In this document: positions 24,607-33,095 of the stretch, piece by piece
How the letters are laid out: every line of letters begins with the position of its first letter
How positions within the stretch are numbered: the stretch's first letter is position 1
From: Pseudonocardia petroleophila
GTDB lineage: Bacteria > Actinomycetota > Actinomycetes > Mycobacteriales > Pseudonocardiaceae
Reading direction: 5' to 3'
Length of the DNA stretch: 64,000 nucleotides
Assembly: GCF_014235185.1 (NCBI RefSeq)
Contig: NZ_CP060131.1
Location: 4,905,501 to 4,969,500, forward strand
Made by a program: the position numbers and the translations under genes
Notes under the pieces: generated by a model
Told to the model about the DNA's origin: nothing
Database searches by the model: none
The model's input: the letters and a program-made list of their open reading frames with translations, nothing else

Positions 24607-26763
24607 ATGGGCGTCGACGGCGGTCCCCGCGGCACCGGCCCGTCGGCCGCCGACCTCGCGGCGTCCTGGCCGGTGCCCGGCGCGGCGCCCGCCGACGGCG
24701 CCGCCGTCCCCGACCTCGCCGTCCCCGACCTCGCCGTCCCCGACCTCGCCGTCCGCGACCTCGCCGCCCGCGTGCGCGACGCGTGGGACTGCGCCGAGCC
24801 CGACCGGTGCGCCGAGCTCGCCGCCGCGGTCGGCCACGGTCTGGCGGCCGCCGGGGTCACCGACCTCGCCGCACTGGACCGGACGCTGCGCTACCTGACC
24901 GAAAGGCTGGCGCCTTCTGCGAGCACCCCGGAGGCCGCGGCCCGGCTCGCCACCCTCGTCGGCGGCATCGCCGTCGGCGCCGCGGGGGCCCAGCAGGAAC
25001 GCCAGTGCGCCGAGCAGGACCGGCTCGCGCGGGCGGCACTGACGCAGCGGATCGACGTCGAACGCGCCCGCTGGGCGAGCGAGGCCCGCTTCGCCGCGGT
25101 GTTCGCGGGCTCCCCCACCGGGATCGGCATCACCGCGCTCGACGGGCGCGTCCTGGAGGCCAACGCCGCCCTGTGCGAGACATTCGGGCTCTCCCCGGAG
25201 GCGTTCCGCGGGCAGAACCTGCGGGCCTTCGTCCACCCCGACGACGACCCCGAGGACTGGGTCCGCCTGGACGCGATGCTCGACGGGCGCCTGGACCGCC
25301 TGCGGGTGGAGAAGACGATCTGGCGCTCCGACGGGCGGGCGGTGCACCTGGAGGTCGTCCTGTCCCTGGTCCGCGGGCCGGACGGGCCGCCGCGGTACAT
25401 CCTCGGGATGGTCCAGGACGTCACCGAGCGCCGCGACCTGGAGCACCGGCTGCGCCACCAGGCCCAGCACGATCCGCTGACCGGCCTGCCCAACCGGGCG
25501 GTGTTCCTGGACCGGCTCGACGCCGCGCTGGGCCGGGCCGGTGACGTCGGCGTGTGCTTCGTCGACCTCGACGGGTTCAAGACCGTCAACGACACGCTGG
25601 GGCACACCGTCGGGGACGAGCTGCTGCGGACCGTCGCGCAGCGCCTGCAGGCCGATCTCGGACCCGACGGCCACCTCGTCGCGCGGATGGGCGGGGACGA
25701 GTTCGTCGTGCTGGTCGAGGGCGGCGACCTGCGCCCGGTCGCCACCCGGATCCTGGAGGCGCTGCGCAGGCCGGTGGCCCTCGCCGGGCGCGAGGTCTCG
25801 GTCACCGCCAGCGTCGGCGCGGTGGGGCGGGCCGACGGCGGCGACACCGCGGCCGACCTGCTCGCCGCCGCCGACACCACGCTGCTGTGGGCCAAGAACG
25901 ACGGCCGCGACCGGTGCGCGCACTTCGACCCCGACCGGCACCGGGCCCACCTCGACCGCTCCGCCCGCGCCGCGGTGCTGCCCGCCGCGCTCGCCGCGGA
26001 GGAGTTCGTCGTGCGCTACCAGCCGCTGGTGCGCCTGGGCGACGGGCGGCTGGTCGGCGTCGAGGCGCTGGTGCGCTGGGACCGGCCCGGGTCCGCCGCG
26101 CTGCTGGGTCCCGACGAGTTCGTGCCGCTGGCGGAGGAGACGGGGCTGATCGTCCCGCTGGGCCGGTGGGTGCTGGAGCAGGCGTGCGCGCAGGCCGCGC
26201 GGTGGCGGGCCGAGCCGGGCGGCGCCGACCTGTTCGTCAGCGTCAACCTGGCGGTGCGGCAGGTGCACGAACCGGGGATCGTCGACGACGTCGCACGGGT
26301 CCTGCACGAGACCGGCCTGCCCCCGTCGGCTCTGCAGCTCGAGCTCACCGAGACCGCCGCGATGGCGACGACGGGGGCACCGCTGGGGGTGCTGCGGCGG
26401 CTGGCCGACCTCGGCGTCCGCATCGCGATCGACGACTTCGGCACCGGCTACTCCAACCTCGCCTACCTGCGCGACCTCCCGGTGCACGTGCTCAAGCTGG
26501 CCGGCCCGTTCGTCACCGGCCGCGGGGCCGCCGGTGGCGACGTCGACGCCGCCGTGATCCGGCACCTGGTCCGGCTCGCGCACACGCTCGGCGTGTCGAT
26601 CACCGCGGAGCACGTGGAGACCGCGCAGCAGGCGCGCCTGCTGCAGTCCCTCGGCTGCGACGTCGGCCAGGGCTGGTTCTTCGCCCCGGCCGGCGTGCCC
26701 GCCGAGATCACCCGGATGCTGGACGCCGCCGCGTCCGGCCGCGGGAAGCCCCGGGCCGGCTGA
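24607..26763 (+). CDS. PAS-GGDEF-EAL cyclic-di-GMP signalling protein
   Basis: A 718-residue cytoplasmic-looking protein. An N-terminal region has four 5-residue repeats (AVPDL x3, AVRDL; residues 33-52). It is followed by a PAS domain (about 155-275, FAAVFAGSPTGIGI), a GGDEF domain with intact MGGDEFVV and the DGFK metal site, and an EAL domain with VGVEALVRW, DDFGTGYSNL and AEHVETAQQ. Both synthesis and breakdown of c-di-GMP are possible. One oddity is that the usual KID triad of the EAL domain reads KLA (LKLAGPFV). No membrane segment was seen, so the PAS domain senses an internal signal. It stands alone. Confidence 0.92.
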   Translation: MGVDGGPRGTGPSAADLAASWPVPGAAPADGAAVPDLAVPDLAVPDLAVRDLAARVRDAWDCAEPDRCAELAAAVGHGLAAAGVTDLAALDRTLRYLTERLAPSASTPEAAARLATLVGGIAVGAAGAQQERQCAEQDRLARAALTQRIDVERARWASEARFAAVFAGSPTGIGITALDGRVLEANAALCETFGLSPEAFRGQNLRAFVHPDDDPEDWVRLDAMLDGRLDRLRVEKTIWRSDGRAVHLEVVLSLVRGPDGPPRYILGMVQDVTERRDLEHRLRHQAQHDPLTGLPNRAVFLDRLDAALGRAGDVGVCFVDLDGFKTVNDTLGHTVGDELLRTVAQRLQADLGPDGHLVARMGGDEFVVLVEGGDLRPVATRILEALRRPVALAGREVSVTASVGAVGRADGGDTAADLLAAADTTLLWAKNDGRDRCAHFDPDRHRAHLDRSARAAVLPAALAAEEFVVRYQPLVRLGDGRLVGVEALVRWDRPGSAALLGPDEFVPLAEETGLIVPLGRWVLEQACAQAARWRAEPGGADLFVSVNLAVRQVHEPGIVDDVARVLHETGLPPSALQLELTETAAMATTGAPLGVLRRLADLGVRIAIDDFGTGYSNLAYLRDLPVHVLKLAGPFVTGRGAAGGDVDAAVIRHLVRLAHTLGVSITAEHVETAQQARLLQSLGCDVGQGWFFAPAGVPAEITRMLDAAASGRGKPRAG
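24703..24762 (+). repeat. In-frame 15-bp tandem repeat, four units
   Basis: Unit GCCGTCCCCGACCTC repeats three times (24703-24747), with a fourth copy changed in one base (24748-24762). It codes AVPDL repeats in the N-terminal linker of the PAS-GGDEF-EAL protein. Copy number could vary by slippage without breaking the frame. Confidence 0.8.
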
Positions 26764-26773
26764 CGCGCGGCGC

Positions 26774-27976
26774 CTACCCCAGCGGGCTGCGCGGCAGCAG
26801 GCGGTCGGCGATGATCTTGCGCTGGATCTCGCTGGTGCCCTCGAAGATCGTGGTGAGCCGGGCGTCGCGCCAGTGCCGCTCCACCTGGTGCTCGGTGGTG
26901 TAGCCGTTGCCGCCGTGCAGCTGGATGCCGTCACCGGTGACCTCCGCGGCCATCTCCGTCGCCATCAGCTTCACCATCGCGGCCTCCCGCTGGCAGGGGT
27001 GGCCGAGGTCGATCAGGTGGGCGACGTGCTGGTAGAACGCCCGCGCCTGCTCCACCCGGGCGGCCATGTCGGCGAGGGTGAACCGCACCGCCTGGAAGTC
27101 GCCGATGGGGTGCTCGAACTGCTCGCGGTCCTGCAGGTAGCCGATGCAGTCCTCGACGGCGGCGCGGGCGAGCCCGACGGCCCGGGCCGCGGTGTGCACG
27201 CGCGCGATGTTGAGCCACTTCTGGGCGTCGGCGAAGCCCTTCTCCCCCACCTGGTTGGCGACCGGGACGCGGAAGCCGTCGAACTCCAGGTCCCAGGTGA
27301 CGAACCCGTGGTAGCCGATCTTGTCGATCGGCTTCCCCGTGATGCCGTCGGGGAAGGAGTCGCGCTCCTTCTCCACGAGCAGCGACGCGAGGCCTGCGGA
27401 GCGCTTCTCGTCGGGGCCCGGGTCGGCGGTGCGCACGAGCACCTGGATGAAGTCGGCCGCCTTCGCGTTGCCGGTCCAGCGCTTGTGGCCGGTGACGACG
27501 AAGTCGTCGCCGTCGCGGACCGCGCGCGTCGCGACGCCCGCGAGGTCGGACCCGGCGTCGGGCTCGGACAGCGCGATCGCGCCGATCCACTCCCCCTTCG
27601 CGCTGCGGCGCAGCAGCTCCGCCCGGCGGGCCGGGTCGGCGACGTCGGTGCCGGCGCCCTGCGCGCGGGCGATGATGCTGCCGACGCTCATCCACGCCCT
27701 GGCCAGCTCCTCGGCGACCATGCAGTACTCGAACGCGCCCAGCCCCATCCCGCCGAACTCGCGGTCGACGGTGATGCCGAACCAGCCCTCGCCGGCCATC
27801 GCGTCGAGCAGGGAGCGCGGGATCTCGCCCTTGACCGGGTCGAGCTCGTTGGCGACCGGCAGCACCCGCTCGGTGGCGAACGCCCGGGCCCGCGCCTGCA
27901 GCTCCTCGCGCTCGGGCGTGTGGTACGGCGGGGCGACGACGGGCACGGGGGGCAGCAGCGGATCCTCGGTGGTCAC
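26774..27976 (-). CDS. Acyl-CoA dehydrogenase family protein
   Basis: A 400-residue flavoprotein. FAD and acyl landmarks are GAIALSEPDAGSD and QLHGGNGYTTEHQVERHWRD, with the C-terminal signature TTIFEGTSEIQRKIIADRLL typical of the family; the Glu of IFEGT is the usual base. It starts at GTG 27976 and stands alone, convergent to the GGDEF-EAL gene. The substrate is unknown; short-branched or aromatic acyl-CoA is possible. Confidence 0.88.
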   Translation of the reverse strand: MTTEDPLLPPVPVVAPPYHTPEREELQARARAFATERVLPVANELDPVKGEIPRSLLDAMAGEGWFGITVDREFGGMGLGAFEYCMVAEELARAWMSVGSIIARAQGAGTDVADPARRAELLRRSAKGEWIGAIALSEPDAGSDLAGVATRAVRDGDDFVVTGHKRWTGNAKAADFIQVLVRTADPGPDEKRSAGLASLLVEKERDSFPDGITGKPIDKIGYHGFVTWDLEFDGFRVPVANQVGEKGFADAQKWLNIARVHTAARAVGLARAAVEDCIGYLQDREQFEHPIGDFQAVRFTLADMAARVEQARAFYQHVAHLIDLGHPCQREAAMVKLMATEMAAEVTGDGIQLHGGNGYTTEHQVERHWRDARLTTIFEGTSEIQRKIIADRLLPRSPLG

Positions 27977-28028
27977 CCCGTCAGTTGTGCCACATCGTGC
28001 AACGGAGCGCGACCGCGGGGCCGGGGCG

Positions 28029-28757
28029 TCAGAGCCGGCGCAGGCCCGCGAGCACGCGCTCCATCAGCGCCAGGTCGGGGCCGCCCGCGTCGGCGGCGCG
28101 GTGGACCTGCACGGCCCCCGCCCCCAGCATGTCCCCCAGCAGGACCTGCGCGACCCCGAGCGGGACGCCCAGCAGCGCGGCGACCTCGGCGACCGACCGC
28201 GGCTCGCGGCACAGCTCCCGGATCCGGGTGTGGTCGAGCGGTTCGCCGGCGCGGCCGGGACCGGTGGCCGTGATCAACGCCTCGACGGCGAAGCTCACCC
28301 CGGCACGGGTGCGGCCGCCGGTCAGGACGTAGGGCCGGACGATCGTGTACGGCGACGGCTCCTCGACGGCGTCGGGGACGCCGGGGGCCGGCGCGGCGGG
28401 TGGTGCGGGGACCGGCGCCGCAGGGACCGGCGCTGCGGGGACCGGGACGGCGGCCGGCGGGGCGGCGGGGGCCGGGGCCGCCTCGGGCGGCCGGGCCTGC
28501 TCCCGGCGCCGCCGCGACGAGCCGCCGAAGCGGGCGCCCGTGAGTCCGACCGGGGCGTCGTCGACGGCATCGGCGCCGACCGGGGGCAGCGGCGCCCGGG
28601 CGGGCTCCGGCCGCTTCTCCCGGCGCTTGCGCGAGGCCCCGCCGAACCGGGCACCGGTGAGCCCGATCTCGGGGCCGGTGTCGTCGGGGTGCACGGGCAT
28701 GCCGGGACCCTGACCGGGCCGTGTGACGAACGTGTTGCCTCCCCGTTCCACGGTCAT
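28029..28757 (-). CDS. Orphan DUF742 (CvnC-like) protein with duplicated TGARF motif
   Basis: A 242-residue protein. The C-terminal half is a DUF742 domain (SPYTIVRPYVLTGGRTRAG, then a wHTH-like SVAEVAALLGVPLGVAQVLL), the conservon component CvnC. The N-terminal half is a disordered linker holding two copies of GLTGARFGG(A/S)SR(K/R)RRE (about residues 32-47 and 71-86), separated and followed by Ala/Pro-rich stretches. Normal conservons have a kinase, a roadblock protein, DUF742 and a GTPase together; none of the other three is nearby. ATG 28757 follows TACCGT (28769-28764) by 6 nt, so it is probably leaderless. Confidence 0.8.
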   Translation of the reverse strand: MTVERGGNTFVTRPGQGPGMPVHPDDTGPEIGLTGARFGGASRKRREKRPEPARAPLPPVGADAVDDAPVGLTGARFGGSSRRRREQARPPEAAPAPAAPPAAVPVPAAPVPAAPVPAPPAAPAPGVPDAVEEPSPYTIVRPYVLTGGRTRAGVSFAVEALITATGPGRAGEPLDHTRIRELCREPRSVAEVAALLGVPLGVAQVLLGDMLGAGAVQVHRAADAGGPDLALMERVLAGLRRL

Positions 28758-28846
28758 GACGACACGGTACTGCGCGCCGATCCACCCGATCCGGTGGCCG
28801 CGCCGCCACCGGGCTACCCACGGTGACCCCGCGTAACCTGAGCGCC

Positions 28847-29500
28847 ATGAGCCGTCCGGCCCGCGCCTGGCACGCGACCAGCGCCCTGGTGGTGGTCGTG
28901 GCCCTGGTGATCCAGATCCCGATCACCGCGGCGAACACGGGGGGTGCGTTCGACACCCCGGCCGCCCGCGTCGCCAACCTGTTCACCTTCTTCACGATCC
29001 TGACCAACCTGCTCGTCGTCGTCACGGGGGTGGCGCTGGCGGTGGCCCCGCAGCGGCGCTCCACGCTGCTGTCGGTGATCCGGCTCGACGCCGTCCTGGG
29101 CATCGCCGTCACCGGGATCGTGTTCCACACGCTGCTCGCCGACCTCTACGACCTGCGCGGCGGCGAGGCCGTCGCCGACGTCCTGCTCCACACCGCGTCG
29201 CCGATCCTGGTCGTGCTGGGCTGGCTGCTGTTCGGGCCGCGCGGCCTGATCGACCGGCGGATCGTGGTGCTGTCGCTGCTCTACCCGCTGCTGTGGCTGG
29301 GGTTCACGCTCGTGCGCGGCGCGCTGATCGACTGGTACCCGTACCCGTTCGTCGACGTCTCCCGGTTCGGCTACCCGACGGTGCTGCTCAACTCGCTCGG
29401 CATCACCGCGCTGTTCCTCGTGCTCGCCGCCGCGCTGCTCGGCATCGACCGGGCGCTGGCCCGGCACGGCGCGGCGCGCGGTGCCAGGATCGGATCATGA
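28847..29500 (+). CDS. Pr6Pr family six-helix membrane protein
   Basis: A 217-residue membrane protein with six hydrophobic segments. The motif NLFTFFTILTNLLV after the first loop and the conserved His in VFHTLLAD match the Pr6Pr (FAR-17a/AIG1-like) family of unknown function. ATG 28847 follows TAACCT (28834-28839) by 7 nt, a leaderless arrangement. The stop overlaps the next gene's start (ATGA), so the two are coupled. Confidence 0.82.
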   Translation: MSRPARAWHATSALVVVVALVIQIPITAANTGGAFDTPAARVANLFTFFTILTNLLVVVTGVALAVAPQRRSTLLSVIRLDAVLGIAVTGIVFHTLLADLYDLRGGEAVADVLLHTASPILVVLGWLLFGPRGLIDRRIVVLSLLYPLLWLGFTLVRGALIDWYPYPFVDVSRFGYPTVLLNSLGITALFLVLAAALLGIDRALARHGAARGARIGS

Positions 29501-30270
29501 ACCACCCCATCCGGATCGGTGTCCAGCTCCACCCGCAACACGCCGACTACGCGCAGATCCGCAGCGCCGTCGCCGAGGCCGAGGACGCCGGCGTCGACGT
29601 GGTCTTCAACTGGGACCACTTCTTCCCGCTCTACGGCGAGCCCGACGGCAAGCACTTCGAGTGCTGGACGATGCTCGGAGCCTGGGCCGAGGCCACCAGC
29701 CGCGTCGAGATCGGCGCGCTGGTCACCTGCAACAGCTACCGCAACCCCGAGCTGCTCGCCGACATGGCCCGCACCGTCGACCACATCTCCGGCGGCCGCC
29801 TGATCCTCGGCATCGGAGCGGGCTGGTTCGAGCGCGACTACGACGAGTACGGCTACGAGTTCGGCACCGCGGGCTCCCGGCTGGCCGACCTCGCGCAGGC
29901 GCTGCCCCGGATCCGGGACCGGTGGAGCAAGCTCAACCCGGCCCCGACCCGCGAGATCCCGATCCTCATCGGCGGCGGCGGGGAGAAGAAGACGCTGCGC
30001 TACACCGCCGAGCACGCGCAGATCTGGCACAGCTTCGGCGACGTCGACGTGCTCACCCGCAAGAACGGCATCCTCGACGGCCACTGCGCCGACGTGGGCC
30101 GCGACCCGTCGCAGATCGAGCGGTCGATCGGCGTGCAGGCGCCGCCCGGCGAGGTCGCCGACGCGCTGGTCGCGGCGGGCGCGACGCTGTTCACCGTCGG
30201 CGTCGGCGGGCCGGACTTCGACCTGGGCCTGCTCCGGGACTGGATCGCCTGGCGCGACGAGCGCTCCTGA
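29497..30270 (+). CDS. LLM class F420-dependent oxidoreductase
   Basis: A 257-residue luciferase-like monooxygenase-fold enzyme. Landmarks are the N-terminal IRIGVQLHPQHADY, the FNWDHFFPLYGEPDG loop, GRLILGIGAGWFERDYDEYG and ILIGGGGEKKTLR. These proteins use F420H2 or FMN to reduce or oxidise varied substrates. The start overlaps the Pr6Pr stop by 4 nt (ATGA). The substrate is unknown. Confidence 0.88.
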   Translation: MNHPIRIGVQLHPQHADYAQIRSAVAEAEDAGVDVVFNWDHFFPLYGEPDGKHFECWTMLGAWAEATSRVEIGALVTCNSYRNPELLADMARTVDHISGGRLILGIGAGWFERDYDEYGYEFGTAGSRLADLAQALPRIRDRWSKLNPAPTREIPILIGGGGEKKTLRYTAEHAQIWHSFGDVDVLTRKNGILDGHCADVGRDPSQIERSIGVQAPPGEVADALVAAGATLFTVGVGGPDFDLGLLRDWIAWRDERS

Positions 30271-30287
30271 TCTGGGAGGCTGGGGAC

Positions 30288-30779
30288 GTGGCCGTACTGA
30301 GCGCGGGGTTGTTGCTGTTCCGACGGGGGGCCGCCGGGGTCGAGGTGCTGCTGGGGCACATGGGCGGGCCGTACTGGGCCCGCAAGGACGACGGCGCCTG
30401 GTCGATCCCCAAGGGCGAGCACGAGCCCGACGAGGACGCGTTCGCCGCGGCGGAGCGGGAGTTCACCGAGGAGCTCGGGCACGAGCCGCCCGCGGGCGAG
30501 TCGCACGGGCTGGGCACGCTGTCGCAGCGCGGCGGGCGCAAGCAGATCACCGTGTTCGCCCGCGAGGGCGACTTCGACCCGGCCCACCTGCGCCCCGGCA
30601 CGTTCGACCTGGAGTGGCCGCCGAAGTCGGGCACGATGCAGGCCTTCCCGGAGATCGACCGGGTGGCCTGGTTCGACCTCGACACCGCCCGGCACAAGCT
30701 GGTGGCCGCGCAGGCCGGCTTCGTCGACCGGCTCGCGGACCTGCTCCCCTCCCTCACCGCGGCCGCGGGCACCGACTGA
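30288..30779 (+). CDS. NUDIX hydrolase
   Basis: A 163-residue Nudix protein. The box GX5EX7REUXEEXGU is complete, from GEHEPD to TEELG. It belongs to the type with a long GGPYWARKDDGAWSIPKG entry seen in many actinobacteria. GTG 30288 lies 17 nt after the LLM gene. The substrate, a nucleoside diphosphate derivative, is not specified by the sequence. Confidence 0.92.
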   Translation: MAVLSAGLLLFRRGAAGVEVLLGHMGGPYWARKDDGAWSIPKGEHEPDEDAFAAAEREFTEELGHEPPAGESHGLGTLSQRGGRKQITVFAREGDFDPAHLRPGTFDLEWPPKSGTMQAFPEIDRVAWFDLDTARHKLVAAQAGFVDRLADLLPSLTAAAGTD

Positions 30780-30786
30780 CCCCGGG

Positions 30787-30812
30787 GGTTGGCCGCGGCG
30801 GCCCCCGGGTAG
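30787..30812 (+). promoter_or_regulatory. SigF/SigB-type promoter before the DUF4126-like gene
   Basis: GGTT (30787-30790), N16, GGGTAG (30807-30812), then 9 nt to ATG 30822. Spacing and lack of a leader match the promoters in the 14-20 kb stress island. Confidence 0.5.
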
Positions 30813-30821
30813 GACTGCGCC

Positions 30822-31763
30822 ATGACCCCCTCACCCTGGAACGGCCTCGTGCGCGGCGCGGCCGCCGGCGCGGCCGGCACCACCGCGCTGAACGCCGTCA
30901 CCACGCTCGACATGGCCGCCCGCGGCCGCCCGGCGAGCGACGCACCGGAGCAGGTCGTGGCCGCGCTGGCCGACCGGGCCGGGGTGTCGATCCCGGGCGG
31001 GCGACGGGAGCGGGCCCGCCGGCTCTCCGCCCTCGGCCCGCTGGCCGGCACGGCCACCGGCGTCGGGATCGGGGCGGCGGCCGGGGCGCTGCGGGCGGCC
31101 GGGCTGCGGCTGCCCACCGCCGTCGGCGGCCCGCTGCTGGGGGTGGCCGCGATGCTGGCGAGCGACGGCCCGATCGCGGCGCTGGGCATCTCCGACCCGC
31201 GCCGGTGGAGCCGCGCCGACTGGATCTCCGACGCCGTGCCGCACCTCGTCTACGGGGTGACGACGCACGCGACGCTGGTCGCGGCGCTGCCGGACGCCGG
31301 GCCGGCCCCGCGGGCGGGCACCCTGCTGCGGGCCGCGGCGCTGGGCGCGGCCTCCGGGGCGCGCAGCACCGCGGGGGTGGCGGCGATCGCGCTGACCTCC
31401 GCGGGCGACGACCGCGGCCCGGCCGGGCGCCTCGGCGGGCGCACCGGCACGACGCTCAGCGCGCTGATGGCCGCCGGTGAGCTGGTGGCCGACAAGCTCC
31501 CGTCGACGCCGAGCCGCACCGACCCGCCCGGCCTGCTCCCCCGGGCCGCGCTGGGGGCCGGCTCGGCCGCCGCCGTGGCCCGCCGCGACGGCGAGGACGC
31601 CACCCTCGCCGGCGTGATCGGCGTGCTCGCGGCGCTCGGGGCGGCGGCGCTCGGCGTGCGGGCCCGCGCGGCGGCGTCGGACCGGTTCGGCTCCGACCTC
31701 CCCGGTGCCCTGGCCGAGGACGCGGTCGCCGCCCTGCTCGGGTGGCTGGGAGCGCGCCGCTGA
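30822..31763 (+). CDS. Ala/Gly-rich membrane protein with DUF4126-like C-terminus
   Basis: A 313-residue very Ala/Gly-rich protein with several weakly hydrophobic segments. The N-terminal half contains GAAAGAAGTTALNAVTTLDM and an HLVYGVTTH turn. The C-terminal half resembles DUF4126: AASGARSTAGVAAIA, then GELVADKLPSTPSRTDPPGL. The function is unknown. A GGGTAG element 9 nt before the ATG suggests stress-sigma control. Confidence 0.7.
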   Translation: MTPSPWNGLVRGAAAGAAGTTALNAVTTLDMAARGRPASDAPEQVVAALADRAGVSIPGGRRERARRLSALGPLAGTATGVGIGAAAGALRAAGLRLPTAVGGPLLGVAAMLASDGPIAALGISDPRRWSRADWISDAVPHLVYGVTTHATLVAALPDAGPAPRAGTLLRAAALGAASGARSTAGVAAIALTSAGDDRGPAGRLGGRTGTTLSALMAAGELVADKLPSTPSRTDPPGLLPRAALGAGSAAAVARRDGEDATLAGVIGVLAALGAAALGVRARAAASDRFGSDLPGALAEDAVAALLGWLGARR

Positions 31764-31799
31764 CCCCCGGCTGCCGCGGTCGGCCGGGGGTGCGCGGGT

Positions 31800-33095
31800 C
31801 TACCTGCGCCGCAGGCGCGCGCGCAGGGCGCGGACCCGTCGACGCACGGCGTCGGCCACCGCGCCCGCCGCGATCCGCACCGGGCTCGGCGCGGCGACCC
31901 GCACATCGGGCACCGCGCCGGTGCGGGCGCTCTCGTCCACCGCGGAGGCGAACTGCTCGAACAGCCGCCTGCTGACGTCCCCCGCCAACGCCCGCCCGAA
32001 CTGGGCGATGCGGCCGGAGAGGAACAGGTCGGCCTCGGCGCGCAGCACCGTGCCGCCGTCCGGGCCGGGCTCGGCGTGCAGCCGGATGTCGGCCTGGGTG
32101 GCGCTCCCGCCGGTGTCGCGGCCCTGGCCGACGAGCCGGATGCGGTGGGCGTCGGCGTCGCGATCGAGGATCTGCGCGAGGCCCTCGAACGACAGCTTCA
32201 CCGGCCCGAGTGCGACGCCGGCGCGGCCGCGGTAGCGGTCGCCGGGCAGCGTCTCGGTCAGCTCGGCACCGGGGAGGCAGGCCACGAGCCGGGACACGTC
32301 GGACACGACCTCCCAGACGGCCGCGATCGGCGAACGCAGCTCGCTGGTGACCAGCACCGTGGCCGACGGGGCGCCCGTGGGGATGCGCACCTCGGCCGGG
32401 GCGGCGGCCCGGACCTCGTCGGCGGGCACGTCACCGGACGGGGCCTGCGACGACGCCGGCCCGCTCCCCCGCCCCACCAGCGTGCGGGTGGCGCAGTTGC
32501 GCGGCCCGGGCACCCCGTCGGGATGGGTCCCGTGCACGTCCGACACCGCGGCGAGGATCCCGCGGTAGCCGGTGCAGCGGCACAGCACGCCCGACATCTG
32601 CTCGGGCAGCTCGTCGTCGCCCGCGTGGTCGGGCGCGTTCGCGAGCAGGTCGTAGGAGCTCATCAGCATGCCCGGCGTGCAGAACCCGCACTGCAGGCCG
32701 TGGTGGTGGGAGAACGCCTCCTGCAGCGGGTGCTGCCGCTCCGGCGACCCGAGCCCCTCCACGGTGACGATCTCGGCGCCCTCGCACTGCACCGCGAACA
32801 GCAGGCAGGCCCGCGCCGCGTCGCCGTCGACGAGGATCGTGCACATCCCGCAGACCCCGTGCTCGCAGCCGAGGTGGGTGCCGGTGAGCCCCAGCTGCTC
32901 GCGCAGGGCGTCGGCCAGGTGCATCCGGGGCGGCACGGACACCGACACGGACGACCCGTTGACGGAGAACGCGACGTCGACGAGTTCGTGCGCCTCCACG
33001 CGCTCCCGCGCCGGTGCGCACTTCGGAGCCGAAGTGCCGTCCGGGGCCCCCTCCGGAGTGCGTTGTGGCTCCGGAGTGCGTTCGGTGGTGGTCAT
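31800..33095 (-). CDS. Molybdenum hydroxylase 2Fe-2S small subunit fused to CoxG/SRPBCC domain
   Basis: A 431-residue fusion. Residues about 40-200 are a CoxS/XdhC-type subunit: a plant-ferredoxin cluster (CEHGVCGMC) and a four-helix 2Fe-2S domain (CGFCTPGM and CRCTGYRGI). After a linker, residues about 245-400 form a CoxG/SRPBCC domain (SPIAAVWEVVSDVSRL, then LPGAELTETLPGDRYRG); CoxG proteins help anchor or mature such enzymes. The C-terminus is very Arg-rich. It passes electrons from the FAD subunit's enzyme outward. It is last in the operon, coupled by an ATGA overlap to the medium-subunit gene. Confidence 0.85.
   Translation of the reverse strand: MTTTERTPEPQRTPEGAPDGTSAPKCAPARERVEAHELVDVAFSVNGSSVSVSVPPRMHLADALREQLGLTGTHLGCEHGVCGMCTILVDGDAARACLLFAVQCEGAEIVTVEGLGSPERQHPLQEAFSHHHGLQCGFCTPGMLMSSYDLLANAPDHAGDDELPEQMSGVLCRCTGYRGILAAVSDVHGTHPDGVPGPRNCATRTLVGRGSGPASSQAPSGDVPADEVRAAAPAEVRIPTGAPSATVLVTSELRSPIAAVWEVVSDVSRLVACLPGAELTETLPGDRYRGRAGVALGPVKLSFEGLAQILDRDADAHRIRLVGQGRDTGGSATQADIRLHAEPGPDGGTVLRAEADLFLSGRIAQFGRALAGDVSRRLFEQFASAVDESARTGAVPDVRVAAPSPVRIAAGAVADAVRRRVRALRARLRRR

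Noticed and set aside
28814..28838. SigF-type promoter (GGTT-N15-GGGTAG) reading towards the DUF742 gene
   Set aside because: It matches the consensus but lies 56 nt from the ATG and overlaps the leaderless promoter of the Pr6Pr gene. The TACCGT element 6 nt before the DUF742 start is a better candidate.
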